The notes beneath the pieces are model-generated. The model saw only the letters and a program-made list of their open reading frames with translations, did no database searches and had not been told where the DNA came from. Both the position numbers and the translations under genes were made by a program. Of a DNA stretch of 64,000 nucleotides, positions 43,430-55,600 are shown in pieces (the first letter of the stretch is position 1; every line of letters starts with the position of its first letter). The DNA is taken from contig CP141142.1 in the NCBI GenBank assembly GCA_035235625.1, forward strand, positions 22,826,995 to 22,890,994, in the 5' to 3' direction. This DNA is from Saururus chinensis (Eukaryota; Streptophyta; Magnoliopsida; Piperales; Saururaceae).

Positions 43430-43538
43430 CAAAGCCGCATGTGCCATCTAGTGGCTACATATCCAAAATGGACACCAGTATAGGAAATATTTTTCTCCTT
43501 AAGCGATTTTAGCAATAATTTTTTTAATAAATTTTCCT
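43430..43538 (-). repeat. Right terminal inverted repeat of MULE copy 2
   Basis: The reverse complement reads aggaaaatttattaaaaaaa, then ggagaaaaatatttcctata and gtgtccattttgg, matching the left end at 35,853-35,990. It lies 283 bp upstream of the RUS6-like start codon. Confidence 0.8.
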
Positions 43539-43820
43539 AATCATTTTTTTTATACTAATTATTCAATAAAATTTACTTCCATGAAATATATTACAGTGCC
43601 ATTGATGTAGATGTGTAAGTTCATGTGTAAGTTCAGAAAGAGAAGTGGCGTGGTCCTTATTCTGTGGTCTCTTTGGCGTGTATCTTTTCCCAAGAAGCAC
43701 GGGAAGGAGGAGGCAGGGTTTTTTATTCCTAGGGTTTAGAATATCTAATCCTCTCAGAGTTGCTGTAGGTATCCTTCAATCCATTTCGCAGAACTCGGAA
43801 CACTTCTCCTCTCTCATCTC

Positions 43821-46800
43821 ATGCACTCGGCATTTCATTGTCCTTATGACTCGTTTTTCCAACTTTCCCACCACCACCGCCTACGCCGCCGGCAGCTTGT
43901 CTCCCCATCCCGCCATCTCAGCGGCATAACTTCTACTCCTCAGAAATGCCACCCCAAGGCCGTGAGCTTCTTGAAGTCCTCGTCTCAGCTTGGGCTTGAG
44001 GAGGAAGTTGATGATGAACAAGGGTTGCTATCCTCATCGTCATTATCGTGTTCGAACAGCCTCCCTGTTGTGGTGCACAAGTCTGGAAGGGCTTGTCGCT
44101 ATGTCTGGAATGGGTCCCGGTTGGTGTTGGTGCCCTGCGAATCAGAGGTCTTGAAATCGAACGACTTTCTACATGGGTTCAGCGAGTTCTTCAGGGTGTC
44201 GGTTTCGGCGCTCCGGAGGCTGTTCGTTCCCCAGAAGGTGCAGCCGCATTACCTCAAGTATCTGAAGTGGAAGCTTCTGCATCGGATTTTCAGCTCGGCA
44301 CTTCAAGTTCTTGCCACACAGGTTGGTTGAATTTGCTTCCTAAGATAAGATGCTCGGGTATCATGTAATTTAGATAATGTTTAGGTGAATTATTGAGTTT
44401 CTTCCCTACTTTTGGATGCACGTTATGTTATAATATGAATCGAACATGTCCATCAAGAAGATCAGGCTTGGAGGATTAATTTTTGGACAGATTAACTTTT
44501 CTTTACTTGCTGCCACAAAGGTAGGGTGTGAGCTGGGATTCTTACACTTGGTGAGTGATTGACATTAGGCATTGTTTCGGGCCATTGGGTTTGGCTCGTC
44601 GCGCTCGCTTTCATCAGCTGCAGCATTGAATTGGATGTTGAAGGATGGGTTGGGACGGTTCAGTAGGTGCATCTACACTGCCAGCCTAGGGGTTGCATTT
44701 GACACCAATTTAAAGGTATTGGCCTTGGGTTGTCATATGCCAGTTTATTTCTTCCTTCTTGTAAAGTGGTGATTGACGCTGGATATGCTGTTGGTTCTGC
44801 TTCTTTGCTTTCTATCATTTCAGAGGGTTAGGTTTTCAACTTCTGTTCTATTCAGCCTGAGTATTGGGGTTGAGCTGTTGACTCCGACTTTCCCCCAACA
44901 ATTTTTGCTCCTTGCCACCGTGGCAAACATTGCAAAATCAATAAGCCTTGCTGCCTACATTGCAACTGGGGTAATGCTTATTCTTTTCTATGCTTTTTAT
45001 ACATGTTGATTATTTCTCCTGATCTTTAGAGTGAATATAAGATTGTGAAAATTCCAAGTCTTATCGGCATCTCTTCTTCAAAAAAATTGTGGTTACTGTC
45101 TTGCCAGTCTGCCATACATAGGAGTTTTGCTGTTGCAGATAATCTTGGTGAAGTTTCAGCAAAAGGTCAGGTTAGTATTCATCCCATTTCTGCTGTGGGC
45201 AACTATTTTGTACATTTTGGTTCTAAATATTCTGAGCATCTCTTGGTTTTTGCAGATTCAAACTGTATGTTTTGACATGATGGGTCTTCTATTTGCTGCA
45301 ACACTGAATATGATTTGCAAGAATAGCCAAAGGTTTTTTTTTTATCTTAGGTGTTGTTTGGCAATCACTTTCCCCTTAATCTTGTTTGGATGTCATACTT
45401 CATGTCAAATCATTTTTCCCAAAAAATGTTGATAAATGATTCTTGTTTGGCGACCCACATTAATAATTTCCCCATGAATTCAAAACAATTTACCTCAAAA
45501 CGTGAACCTATGTTAAAAAAAGTCATGAAGTTCATTTGTGGAAAAGCTCCTCTAGAGGACCTTTCTACACAAATGACTCCCAATCTTCATGATGGCCCCT
45601 CACATATTTCGGGCCATATTAATGGCTCTTTTTTCTACAAAGGCATTTGAAGCAAATTGTTATTTTCTTCACCTTCAAATTTGTTGCCAAACGACACCTT
45701 AAATTGGTTGAAGTATATTTTTTTTGTTTATATTGATAGATAAATGCTTTTTGATGGTGAAATGCTCAACACCTTTGAAGAACCAACAACAATGAGGTGC
45801 TTGGGGAAGTGAGGAGGAGAAGGGACTTTAAGAAGGATGGTGATGGTGCGAGGAAGTCCAAAGAGTCATTTTTCAAGGAGTGACAAAAATGTAAAAGGAG
45901 AGTTGGGAGAGATATATTAAGGGTAGAGGACAGGCCAAAACCTAGTGAGTGGAGATTTAAGGCATTTGGTGACTTGTACAATAGGTTAGGAATAAAGGAG
46001 GAAGACAAGAAAATTTACTACAGCTAAGTTAATAGAAAAGAGAATTGGAACTTGGAATCAAGTTACGTGCATTATGAGTGAAGATTTAACAGTTTTAGTA
46101 AAAGATGAGAAAATTAAGGCGAAATGGTGAGGGTATCTCAAGCATTTATTGAATGAAGATTATGGTAGTGGTCATAATATTGGGCCTAGTCTTATTAAGG
46201 ATATACGTTATTTTAGGAAATTTACACTAGAGGAAGTAGGAATTACCTTAAAAAAGATGAGGCAAAATAAAGCATTAGGACCTAATGGAATTTCAATTGA
46301 AACATGGATGTTTCTTGGCGGTGCTGGCTGAACTTGGTTGACTAGGTTGTTTAATAATATATAGAAGTTAAAGATGTTAGAGGAGTGGAGAAGTACCCTC
46401 ATATCTCTATATAAAAATAAAGGGGATATCCAAAGTCTATAAGGGTATAAAATTTTTGAGTCATTCTTTGAAGTTATGGGAGAGATTAGTAGAAAGACGT
46501 TTGTGCAATGTAACTAGGCAACTGAAAACCAATTTGGTTTTATGCCAAAGTGGTCCACAATTGAGGCTATCTTTTTTTGCAATATTTAGAGAAGTATAGA
46601 AATAGGAGACAATATCTTTATATGACCTTCATAGATTTTTAAAAAAGCCTATGATGTGCCTAGAGAGCTCATTTGGAATTTATTGAAGAAGAAAGGAGTT
46701 ATAATCGCTTACATAGATATTATGAAAGATATGTATGATGAGTTACTAACTAGTGTACCGACAATTGAAGCGTAAACTAAAGAGTTCTCGGTCACAGTAA

Positions 46801-46848
46801 GTCTATATCAAGTGTCATCTTTAGGCCCTTATCTCTTTCCTTTAGTTT

Positions 46849-46880
<32 letters not shown>

Positions 46881-49716
46881 ATAAGTTAAGGTATGTGGTA
46901 CATATTCATGCAAATGATGTAGTTTTAGTTGATGAGACTAAGGTAAGGTTAAACATAAAATTAAAATTGTGGAAGAAAGCTCCAGAATTGAACGGTTTTT
47001 AAGTATGACTTAGATAGAGCATATGAAATTTAAATTTTAGAAAAGGGTAAAATTGGAGGGAGAACATTAGTTAAAATAGAGGGTGAAGAAATGTCAAGAT
47101 GTGAGCAATTATGCTATTTAGGCTTCATTATCCACAAAGAGGGAGATATTGATAGTGATGTGCTACAGAGGATACATGCGAGGTGGGTAAAAGTGGTGGG
47201 GTAGCGTTGGGAGTTTTGTGTGATAAGTGTGTTCCTAATATGCTTAAAGTCAAGTTCCATTGGACAACTATTAGGCCTACAATACATTCTAGTGCAAAAT
47301 GTTGGGTCCCAAAGAAATGTCATATAAGTAAATTGAATGTGGCCAAAATGAGGATTCTAAGGTAGATGTGTGGGTTAACTAGGAGAGGTAAGATTAAAAA
47401 TATGTATATTGTGAGAACTTGGGGTAACACATTTAAGAGGGAAGTTTAGGGAGTGTAGGTTGTGTTGGTATGAGCATATACGTAAAAGGCCAATAGATGA
47501 TCATATACATAGAAGGCCAATAGATGCCTCGGTGAGAAGGTTGGAAGTGATGCATGTAAATTATGCCAAAAGAGGGAGAGGAAGACCTAATAGAACTTGG
47601 ATGGAGTTAATAAGAAAGGATATGGTTATGGCTACATCTTAAGAAAGAGATGTCTATATTGGAGGTGTAATATCCATGTTGCCAACCTCAAATTGTTGAG
47701 AAAAAATGCTACTTGAATATGATTATGATTGATAGATAAATGCCCGCATGCTATTGAGTTTCTTAAACTATTTCTAGTAGATATTTTACTTCAAATAGTG
47801 GTAGATTTTTTACATTCTTGCACTATTTCACCTTTTGTTTTTTGTAAGCTAAAAGAGTAACATTTTGACACAATTTCACCTTTTTTGCAAAAGGTAATAT
47901 ATTTACACAATTTCACCAAATTATGTAAGAATGCTACATTTTTCAAAAAAATTTCTAAATGAAAACATAAAATAATGAATGATGGTCAAGGAGAAGAGTC
48001 AAGCTCATCTAAATTTCATTGATGAATAATATAGCAAAGATGAATAAAAAACAGAGTGACGAAGTTGTTTAAAATCATTATTACCAAGAGTGATTTGAGA
48101 ACCTATTCTTAGTTGTACTTTTAAAGACTAATAATTGAAGAAGTATCATCTTAAGATAGTTATGGATATGTGCATACCTAGTCCTGTAACCCTCAATAAT
48201 GATGGTTGAATGGTCTGGCCATGGTTTTTTGAAAGCCCTGATTGTACAAAGAATGGAACTATGAAGTTGATTTAACTATGTATTTTCTCAGAAAGTAATG
48301 GGTTATTTACTAGACAACAATGTCTTGAAGATGTGATTAGCATTTAAATCTTACAGTGTCTTTCTGATAATCTGGTCAGATTTCAGGCAAGTCTTCCTTT
48401 GTTTGTGTATCCACTTTTTTCTGCAGTTGATCTTTTTGCAATCTATCAAGGACTTAAACATGTTCACCTACAGACACTAACAAAGGTTGGTTAAATCCCT
48501 AAATTGGACTTATTATTCATCTTTACAACAATTTTCTTAATTGAATGCTGCATTATGTTACTTCATGTTGAAATTTATTCCTAACTTGTTGACCCAGGAT
48601 AGGCTTGAAATTATAATAGAAAGGTGGCTCCACACAGGATCAGTACCCTCACCTGCAGATGTAAGCAACATAGAAGGCATTTTTCCAGAAAGAACAGGTG
48701 AACTTTTGTCATTATGTTGTCTATAGTTCCTAATAAAAAGTTGTTAGAATTGACTTTTCAGCCAAGTTTATTAAGATTGAGGAAACATGAATGGTGGAGA
48801 ACTAATGAATGATTGCAAACTAATGAGGTCGTATCAGGTAGCAAATTGTGGCCAATTAGAATTGGAGCAATTGACCCTAAAGATCTTTCACCAAAGATTA
48901 TAATGATGGCGATGAAAATGTTGAAGAGAGAAGCATATTATTTCATCTGTATGGAGACATTTAGTGGTTCAATGACAAGAAAGTGGCAGGTATTGATATA
49001 AGATATACATGTGATGCAACTCGGGCATATTAGTTCTTATCAACTCAGTTTCTTAGTATAGTTTGTTTAATACATCTTCTGTGCAGCATGGTCTTCTTCT
49101 CTCTCTACGGGAAGGTGCAGGGGCAACAGACATTATTACAGGCTTGTTGCAGGTACCAAACTTATAGTTCTGACAGCATTTTCACAAAAAATGAATGGAT
49201 ACAAAGAAAGTATATGAGGCCAGGTTTACCTGGGTTCTGGGATGGACCTGTCTTCCACATAGATGTGTTATTGTTATGTCATGTCAATCTAACTATTCTT
49301 ACTTTTGGGCAGAACATATCTGTTTTAGTTTTTCAAAAAGTGACAGCATGTTAACCTTGAAAATGTCTAGCCTTCTACTGAACTTAAACTTAAGTCATTA
49401 TGCTAAATATAACTTTTTTGAAAGTTACAATTTCAGTTTCCTTTTTGAGTCTGTATTTTGACCTCAAGTTACTATGCAGGCTTGTCATGTCCGTCAGTTA
49501 CTATTAATGCACAGAAGCAGGTGGGAACATGTGGAACCTAGTAGCACATGTGCACCAGCCGTCAGGGACTGGTTTTCTATTGTCGAAGATAGTAGAAAAA
49601 ATGCACTGCATGAGGTGGGCCAATTGACTGAAGAAATTCAAATAGCAGGTTGGGCTGTCAAGAACATCTTGCTTAGCACACCTGAGCAGATCCGGTACAA
49701 TTTGGTTGGTGAATGA
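43821..49716 (+). CDS. RUS6: RUS6-like DUF647 (ROOT UVB SENSITIVE) gene, possibly disrupted
   Basis: The ten inferred exons are 43,821-44,321; 44,569-44,715; 44,824-44,970; 45,108-45,170; 45,256-45,332; 48,380-48,485; 48,598-48,660 (or to 48,698); 48,762-48,989; 49,087-49,152; 49,480-49,716. All use GT-AG, and phases agree except around exons 7-8. The ATG at 43,821 is the first after an in-frame TAA at 43,746. The N-terminus is S/H/R-rich and may be a transit peptide. The DUF647 core includes [60 protein letters not shown] and [16 protein letters not shown], with hydrophobic segments. The family is linked to UV-B response, auxin and plastid functions; Arabidopsis RUS6 is embryo-essential (recollection). 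RUS6 is my best subfamily guess. An in-frame TGA at 48,810-48,812 would truncate the C-terminus unless it is an error or spliced around. Length would be about 544 residues, usual for the family. Confidence 0.82.
45350..45698. mobile_element. MITE in intron 5, TTA target duplication
   Basis: Terminal inverted repeats GGTGTTGTTTGGCAA and TTGCCAAACGACACC (one mismatch) bound 349 bp and are flanked by TTA at 45,347-45,349 and 45,699-45,701. A 3-bp TTA duplication suggests a Tourist/PIF-Harbinger-type MITE; the TIR sequence also recalls some hAT MITEs, but no 8-bp duplication is seen. It starts 17 bp after the exon 5 splice donor. Confidence 0.85.
45760..47660 (+). pseudogene. LINE (non-LTR retrotransposon) relic in intron 5
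   Basis: Frames give [19 protein letters not shown] (about 45,969-46,025), then [20 protein letters not shown] then GISIETW (46,224-46,310), the reverse transcriptase entry block. [17 protein letters not shown] (about 46,528) and [17 protein letters not shown] (about 47,112-47,162) follow, then [20 protein letters not shown] and [19 protein letters not shown] near the end (47,475-47,630), the C-terminal tail typical of plant LINE ORF2. Many stops and frameshifts. It has the same orientation as the host gene. Ends and target duplication could not be placed. Confidence 0.85.
46849..46874. repeat. (TA)13 microsatellite
   Basis: Thirteen uninterrupted TA units lie within the LINE relic. Confidence 0.95.
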
Positions 49717-50719
49717 TATGGATCACGTGCTGAATGGTGCGAGAAAAATGCATGTTCTAGTTGGCCTGAGGAGTTGGGAAGTTTATGGGAACATTCGGCA
49801 TTGCACTTCTTGGGTGTTGATGGGAATGTTCGACATTGGACTTTTTGGGATCTCTCCACAGTTATTGGTAAAATGTAGATTTGGCTTTTTCTTCATGTGA
49901 TTGTCTTCCTAGATGGTTTACAAGACGTAAGGAAGCACATTCCCATCTGTTTTTGAGTGTTAGTATCCTTGCCCTCTTACATGCTGTTTTCTCTCTGTTT
50001 TGTAGACCAGGAAGAAGAAAGTATGGCACGAGGTTTGTCAATAGCCATTACGAATTACAGGTGATCTTATAAGATTCAATGGAAGATTAAGCTTAGTATT
50101 TGCGGGCTGAATGCCTTATCCAATTGGGTGATTAATATTCTTTTGTATAGAATTATATAGCTTCCTGACTTTGTCAGGCATGTAGCTACTATAAATGGTT
50201 TTGCCACATAATTTTTTCCATACAAAGTTAATTATGTAGAAATTAAATTGGCAAAAGCAATTGAATTTGCCTGTTCTATTTTTTACCCCTTATAGCACAT
50301 TCTGTTTATATCAGACAACCACAGTAGCAACTTCATAGCCACTTTCTTGTTTAAATAGCTTCTTGCAGTTTATCATTTTTTTTTCTTTTCCATTTTGTTT
50401 GTCAATTTTTCATCAATGTTTTTAAATGTACAAGACTTAACTTAAATGATTCATGGTGAAAATGGTTGTCGAACCATTTAAATGACCAATTTGCTTTTCT
50501 TTTTGCCAGCCATTTTGGCCAGTTAGTACAAGTGAAAACAAGCGAACTGACGGGAAAAGGGGTCTTTTTGGTGTTTTGCTGTGCTGTATGCCTGCCCAAA
50601 CACAAGTGAATCCTTAGAACGTTTGATTAAGCGTGGTTAGAAATTTCCTTTGAACGTCTCCCACTCTCTATGTATTTAGTTATCGTTTTACTTTATGCTT
50701 ACCATCCTCTTGAACTTCC
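49717..50719 (+). other. Downstream region of the RUS6-like gene
   Basis: It presumably begins with the 3' UTR, but no clear AATAAA signal was found in the first 450 bp. The remainder shows no domain. Short open frames here (for example 49,881-50,072) lack support. Confidence 0.35.
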
Positions 50720-51000
50720 ATGGCATCTGTGTGTTTAGAGCATCTAACAAACTTAGCAGTATATAATCCTTAGTCTCCAAGGTCGAGATCCGTCAAGAGC
50801 TTGAAACTGGTAATCTCCATGAAGAGGCATAGCCTCTGATGGAAAGCGGCTCATGATGCAAGCCAATGAGCCACAGTATTTGCCTTCCGAAACACATGCT
50901 GACCTAAGATGTTATTAATTTTCACTATAACCTTGATCTCTCAAAAAATGATACGAATCTGCTAAGGAACTGAAAACTTCTTGTTAATCTTGGGGGCAAG
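50720..51000 (-). pseudogene. LINE RNase H tail fragment
   Basis: The minus strand reads INNILGQHVFRKANTVAHWL (about 50,860-50,930), close to the H-x-x-R-E-x-N-x-x-A-D-x-L-A block at the end of the RNase H domain of plant L1-type ORF2. FKLLTDLDLGD follows. Short and diverged, so the call is tentative. It appears distinct from the intron LINE, which lacks RNase H. Confidence 0.5.
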
Positions 51001-52697
51001 AAGTTAAAGAGCCTTAAAGGAAATAGGGCGAAGGTGAAGCCTATCAAAAATGTCCAATTCACTTTTAGAGTGTCCTCAATGGAGAAGCAACAGAGGCTAA
51101 CAATCTGAGCAGGTCACAAATTTAACAAATGACCAACCTACTAGAGGTTTTGACATCTTTCATATTTAGAAGCTCAACGTTGTTTCCAAAAAAATCAGAT
51201 ACTAAGATTGGATTTGGCTGTTGATAGTTTTCCTTTTAACCAAAGAGTAGAACAAAAGGAATCTTGAAGAAAGACTGCAATCACTTAAGGCAAATCGTAC
51301 GGTTCATAAAAAAACTTCCAAACCTGAGCCGCAGAATCACTTTGGCTTACAATATGAGCCATAGTTTCTATTATATCTCATTTTTTCTTAATTTAAATTT
51401 TGAACCTCTGAATCTAACGAACCATTTACCATTGTGCAACCTCCTCTTAACAACTAAGTTACGGTCCCCCCTTCATTGATTTCATTATCCATTAAGTGTC
51501 TAAAATCCCAATGTATTGTGCTTTCTAAGAGAAAGGGGAGGAGGAAGACCTCTGCTTCCTATTGGAACATGAAGAGAAAAGGGAGGACTTCTCGAGGGGA
51601 TCTTCATCAAAATTTTCCGCAAATTAAGGTAAGTGACATATTTCTAATAATTTAGATGAGGTGTCTTTCCTAGAAGTAGCAGTTTTATAAGGCCTTTATA
51701 AATAGTAGATGAATAGTTGATTATTTATTTTAGAAAAAACTGGTGCTTGCTCTTATGAGCAAGTTTTATTTGAGGGGAGGTCTAAAAAGTTTGTCAAGTC
51801 CATTTTAAGGTCACATGATTTTATTTTTTGACAAGTTTACCCTTCTTTTTTCTTCCTTATATTTCCTATTATTCTTCTTTCACCTTTATCTAGATTCTTC
51901 ATTTTTCTTTATGTTTCTCCTCTTCTTCCTTCTACCTTCAAGATCCTAGTTGCGGCTTCTTTTCTTCCTTAGTATAGATTGTTTCTTTCTGCTCTAAGCC
52001 TCTTTCTCCTCTATCTCAATCTCCATTCACAGCAGCTCTAGTACCTCCACCACCACGCATTCCTCCTTTTTTTTCCTTTTTTCTTCCTTAGTCTAGATCG
52101 CTCCTCTATGTTCTAGGCCTCTTTCTCCTCCATCTCCCTCTTCATCCATAGTAGCTCCGGCGCTTCCTCTACCACGCCCTCCACCACGTCCTCTTCCCCT
52201 TTTTCTTCTTTATTTTCTTCCTCTATCCGGATCGCTTCTTATTCCATCTAAATCGTTGCTCCCTTTCTTCCTTGGTTCAAATATTTACTCCATGCTTTCA
52301 TGTCTCCTCCTCCGTCTCCCTCTCTGTCTACAGTAGCTTTGACATTTCCCTCGTAATAAAGATAATAAATATTTACTCTCTTTGTATATAACAAAGTGAA
52401 TAAATATTTATTGTATTCTTCCTCTGCTTACCACTAGGTGTGAATAACATTGTGAATTAAATTTCATCTCTTGCATTTATTTCCCCTTGAAGAACAATTT
52501 AGGCATCTACACCGAGAGCTTGGGTGTTGGCCATTGGTTTTCCCCAGAGGGAAAGTTAGTTTCTTCTTATTTTTGTTGGAGGCTAGAAGGATGTAACTTG
52601 CTACTCTAATCCTGTTAGCATGGAGAAGTTGTGACATTGACACTTGCTCAGAGTCCACAGTCTAGTCCATCTTCCCAACCTTGTCAAATGGGGCTCA
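51001..52697. other. Non-coding stretch with pyrimidine-rich repeats
   Basis: The stretch 51,001-51,800 has no recognisable domain. From about 51,840 to 52,340 the plus strand is pyrimidine-rich and contains imperfect repeats of about 119 bp: ttcttccttagtatagat (51,963) recurs as ttcttccttagtctagat (52,081), both followed by ctaagcctctttctcctc-like and agcagctctag-like words, with weaker copies near 52,213 and 52,266. The end at 52,697 is the target site of the next LTR. Confidence 0.5.
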
Positions 52698-55600
52698 TAT
52701 AATATCCCTAATTTTCTCGAGTTTTGAAATATAAATACGTGAAAAATAAGGTGTTTGGCCCAATGACATTCTTAGTAGAATAATTACATCCCTAGATAGA
52801 ATTTGTGATTGAAACTAATTCTATTATAAAGTAAACAGACAGAGCTTCAAAATGCCACTAAGAACGCGCGATTAAGAGTTCGTATAAGAGATGTGATTGT
52901 TAAAAGATTTATTTTTTCGGATCAATACCAAATTTTGAATTGAGAGGTAACGTGCATTTGTGGGACCCACTTATAATAAGAGCTTAATTATTAATTACGA
53001 ATTTTAATTTGGTTAGTTGACCTAATTTAATTAGAAATTAGTGTAATGAAAAAGTTCATGGGGAGAGGGATTTCGAGGAGACTAAACTTTTTGGAACCCT
53101 AGCTTAATAGGGAATTAGATATTATAAAAGGGAAGGAGGTGCAATCGATTAAAGGGGGAGAGAAGCATGCAAACGAGAGGGGAACAGAGAAAAAGAAAAG
53201 GGGACGGAACCTGGTGAGCATGGGAGCATGGGGGCCAACGGGTATGTTTGGGGAGAGAAGAGAAAGCATGGAGGTGCTACGTTCCAGGGAATTGGCAGGC
53301 CATGCATCAAAAGATTAGGATTATGGCTATACGTGATTTTTTTTTATGTTGCCAAAATCAGGAATCAGGTTTCACTGTGATTCTAATTTTGTCTACTGTT
53401 TCGTTCTACTAAATTATTAGAATTATTAGAGCAAAGTGCACGTCTTTGTTCTCGTTGATTAGTTAGGTGGGCGTTATTTGACATATAATCTCTGTTTAGT
53501 CATGACCATGTAATGCTATAATTTGTTCCATGCTTTTTCATGCTAAATTCTGGGTCTAATTGTGAAATTCGCACTGGAAGTTTGTTTTCTTTAGGCTCTG
53601 TCTTCAATTGCCATTGGTGGGCTGAAACTACTTCAATATTCTGAGAGAAATCAAAGGTTTACTTTGACATAATCTAGTTTGTAAACTACTGTTATAACAT
53701 TGAAAAGTATCTATTAGAATTGTGACATAGATCAGCCCAGGTTTTGAAGAGTTGTGAGGTAGACAAACTCTATGCGTTGATGAGTATATTTCAATGTGGG
53801 TATCTTACTTTCATGAATACGCTTGGACTTCTTTGATGCAATAGTTATCTTAATACTAATTGGAATAACTAATTGGAATTAGTTGATGATAACCTGATTG
53901 ATTATAAAATTAGTGGTAGGTATATGAATCTCTTCTTATTTTGCCTACAAACAGAGCATCATATCATCTATTTTGCACAGGCAGTGGGTAGAAGACAACT
54001 GTCTAGGCCGAATTATTTTGACCTGGTCCGGTTAAGAATAATAATAACAATACCTACTGAACCGGGTCCAGTTCAGTGAGGTTTAGATGGGGTAAAAACC
54101 CTAGAAAGTTAGTCGGGTACCTTGAGATGTGAGATCATTTTGAATAAGTTTCAAACCAGGGAAAAATTCTAATGTTTTTAAAATGACTAATTTACCCTTG
54201 TGAGTTTAAGCGTAGAGTATTGTTAATGACCAAACTTCGGGGCACCAGTTCAGTGGCCTATGAGTGATCTTAAAAATTGGAAAAATTCTTAATGAGATTG
54301 TAATGGATAACCTAAATTTAGACCAATCTACAAGGTGGGGAAAATCCCAGTATATATGTAATTGACTATTCTACCCCTAGGGTTAATCGTAAACTATTAA
54401 GTCAACCTAGGTCTGTTCAAGGGGTTCACAACCCCGTCACATGCTAGAAAAATTATACAGAATTCATGAAGTCAAGTTGTAGGCTTGAATTCAATTTTGG
54501 ACCCATTGGATGTCATTAAGGCCTTAAACCAAATGACAAAAATACCCCTTTGAGTGGGTTCGCCCACATTCTTGTGAATGGAAGCGCATGTCAGTTTGAG
54601 AGTAGAGTCTCCTAAGAGGATTATAACTTAAAATAAATAAATGGGCAGTGAGATGACCAAATGGCCCAAGGGAGGGTGGTGTACCCCAAGTGATAAAATT
54701 ACCCTAGTGCCCTTAGGGGGTAGTATGTTATATTTCCGCTAAAACGGATAATCTAGCAACCGAGCGTTAGGGTGCCCTAGAATGATGTTAAATGACTTCA
54801 AAAGAAAAGGGTGTGAGCAGCAAGTGACACGAAGACCTCGACAGGTCATAGTGTCATAGGAAAATAAGGGGTAGAACCTAATTCTCAGAGTTTGGTAGTG
54901 TATTACACATGTCTGCAATCGAGTACATTAATTAACTAGAGTATTAAATACGTAACTCATGCAATACGTTAGGGTTATCTGCATTATTGGGTTTAAACTC
55001 GCTGAGCCCTAGCCCTACAAATGAGTGTAATGGGCCCTTATTCATTATTTATGCATTGGTGTGAATGCATGTTATTTATGTTGATTATGTTGATGTATGC
55101 TTTTATTATTGATGTTTTAAGTTATATCAGTAATTTAAGGTTAATAAAGACTAATCAAGAGATTTTGGTTATTTTTGAATTGGGGTTAGAACACCTAATC
55201 AAGATAATGACTAAAATACCCTATTTAGGGTCAAGACTAGTTCATGGAGTGAACGGGGTCTTGACATAGAATTTTACCTTGATTATTGAACCGAAGGTTG
55301 TTATGGGATATTTTCGGAGTCAAAGTTTAAGCTCATAGTAATAGCCATGGTGGATATTTAGACCTTCTTGGTCTTTGTTTCTTTGGGATGATGGATCCCT
55401 ACAAATGCACAAACTAGGTTTTTGAGCATCATGGAAGGCTCATCTACTTTCGGCTAGTGTGTCCATGAGCACAACTGGTACCTATATCTCTAGGCCTATG
55501 GCTGATCCAAGTGAATCTCTAGAGATGTTAGGATTTTTGATAATAGTCATGGCGGTAATCTTTCAGACCTTTATGGTCTACGTTTCTTTGGGACGATGGA

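Larger units (their letters stand above)
35853..43538 (+). mobile_element. MULE copy 2, split by an LTR insertion
   Basis: The left end (gggaaaattatta.., aaatatttcccaaagcag, ccatgtaggcaccagc) and right end (reverse: aggaaaatttatta.., aaatatttcctatactgg) match the ends of copy 1. Without the LTR at 39,119-42,463 it would be about 4.3 kb, like copy 1. It keeps the N-terminal transposase that copy 1 lacks, but has lost nearly all of the PMD. The target duplication is unclear: taattattg/taatcattt next to the TIRs is 7 of 9, and taattatt recurs at 43,556. Confidence 0.82.

Noticed and set aside
43645-43929. 94-codon open frame overlapping the RUS6-like first exon
   Set aside because: It begins at GTG rather than ATG, is in another frame, and the DUF647 frame starting at 43,821 explains the region.
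45766-46008. Minus-strand serine/leucine-rich open frame in intron 5
   Set aside because: It is the reverse of the LINE ORF2 linker, which has recognisable motifs on the plus strand.
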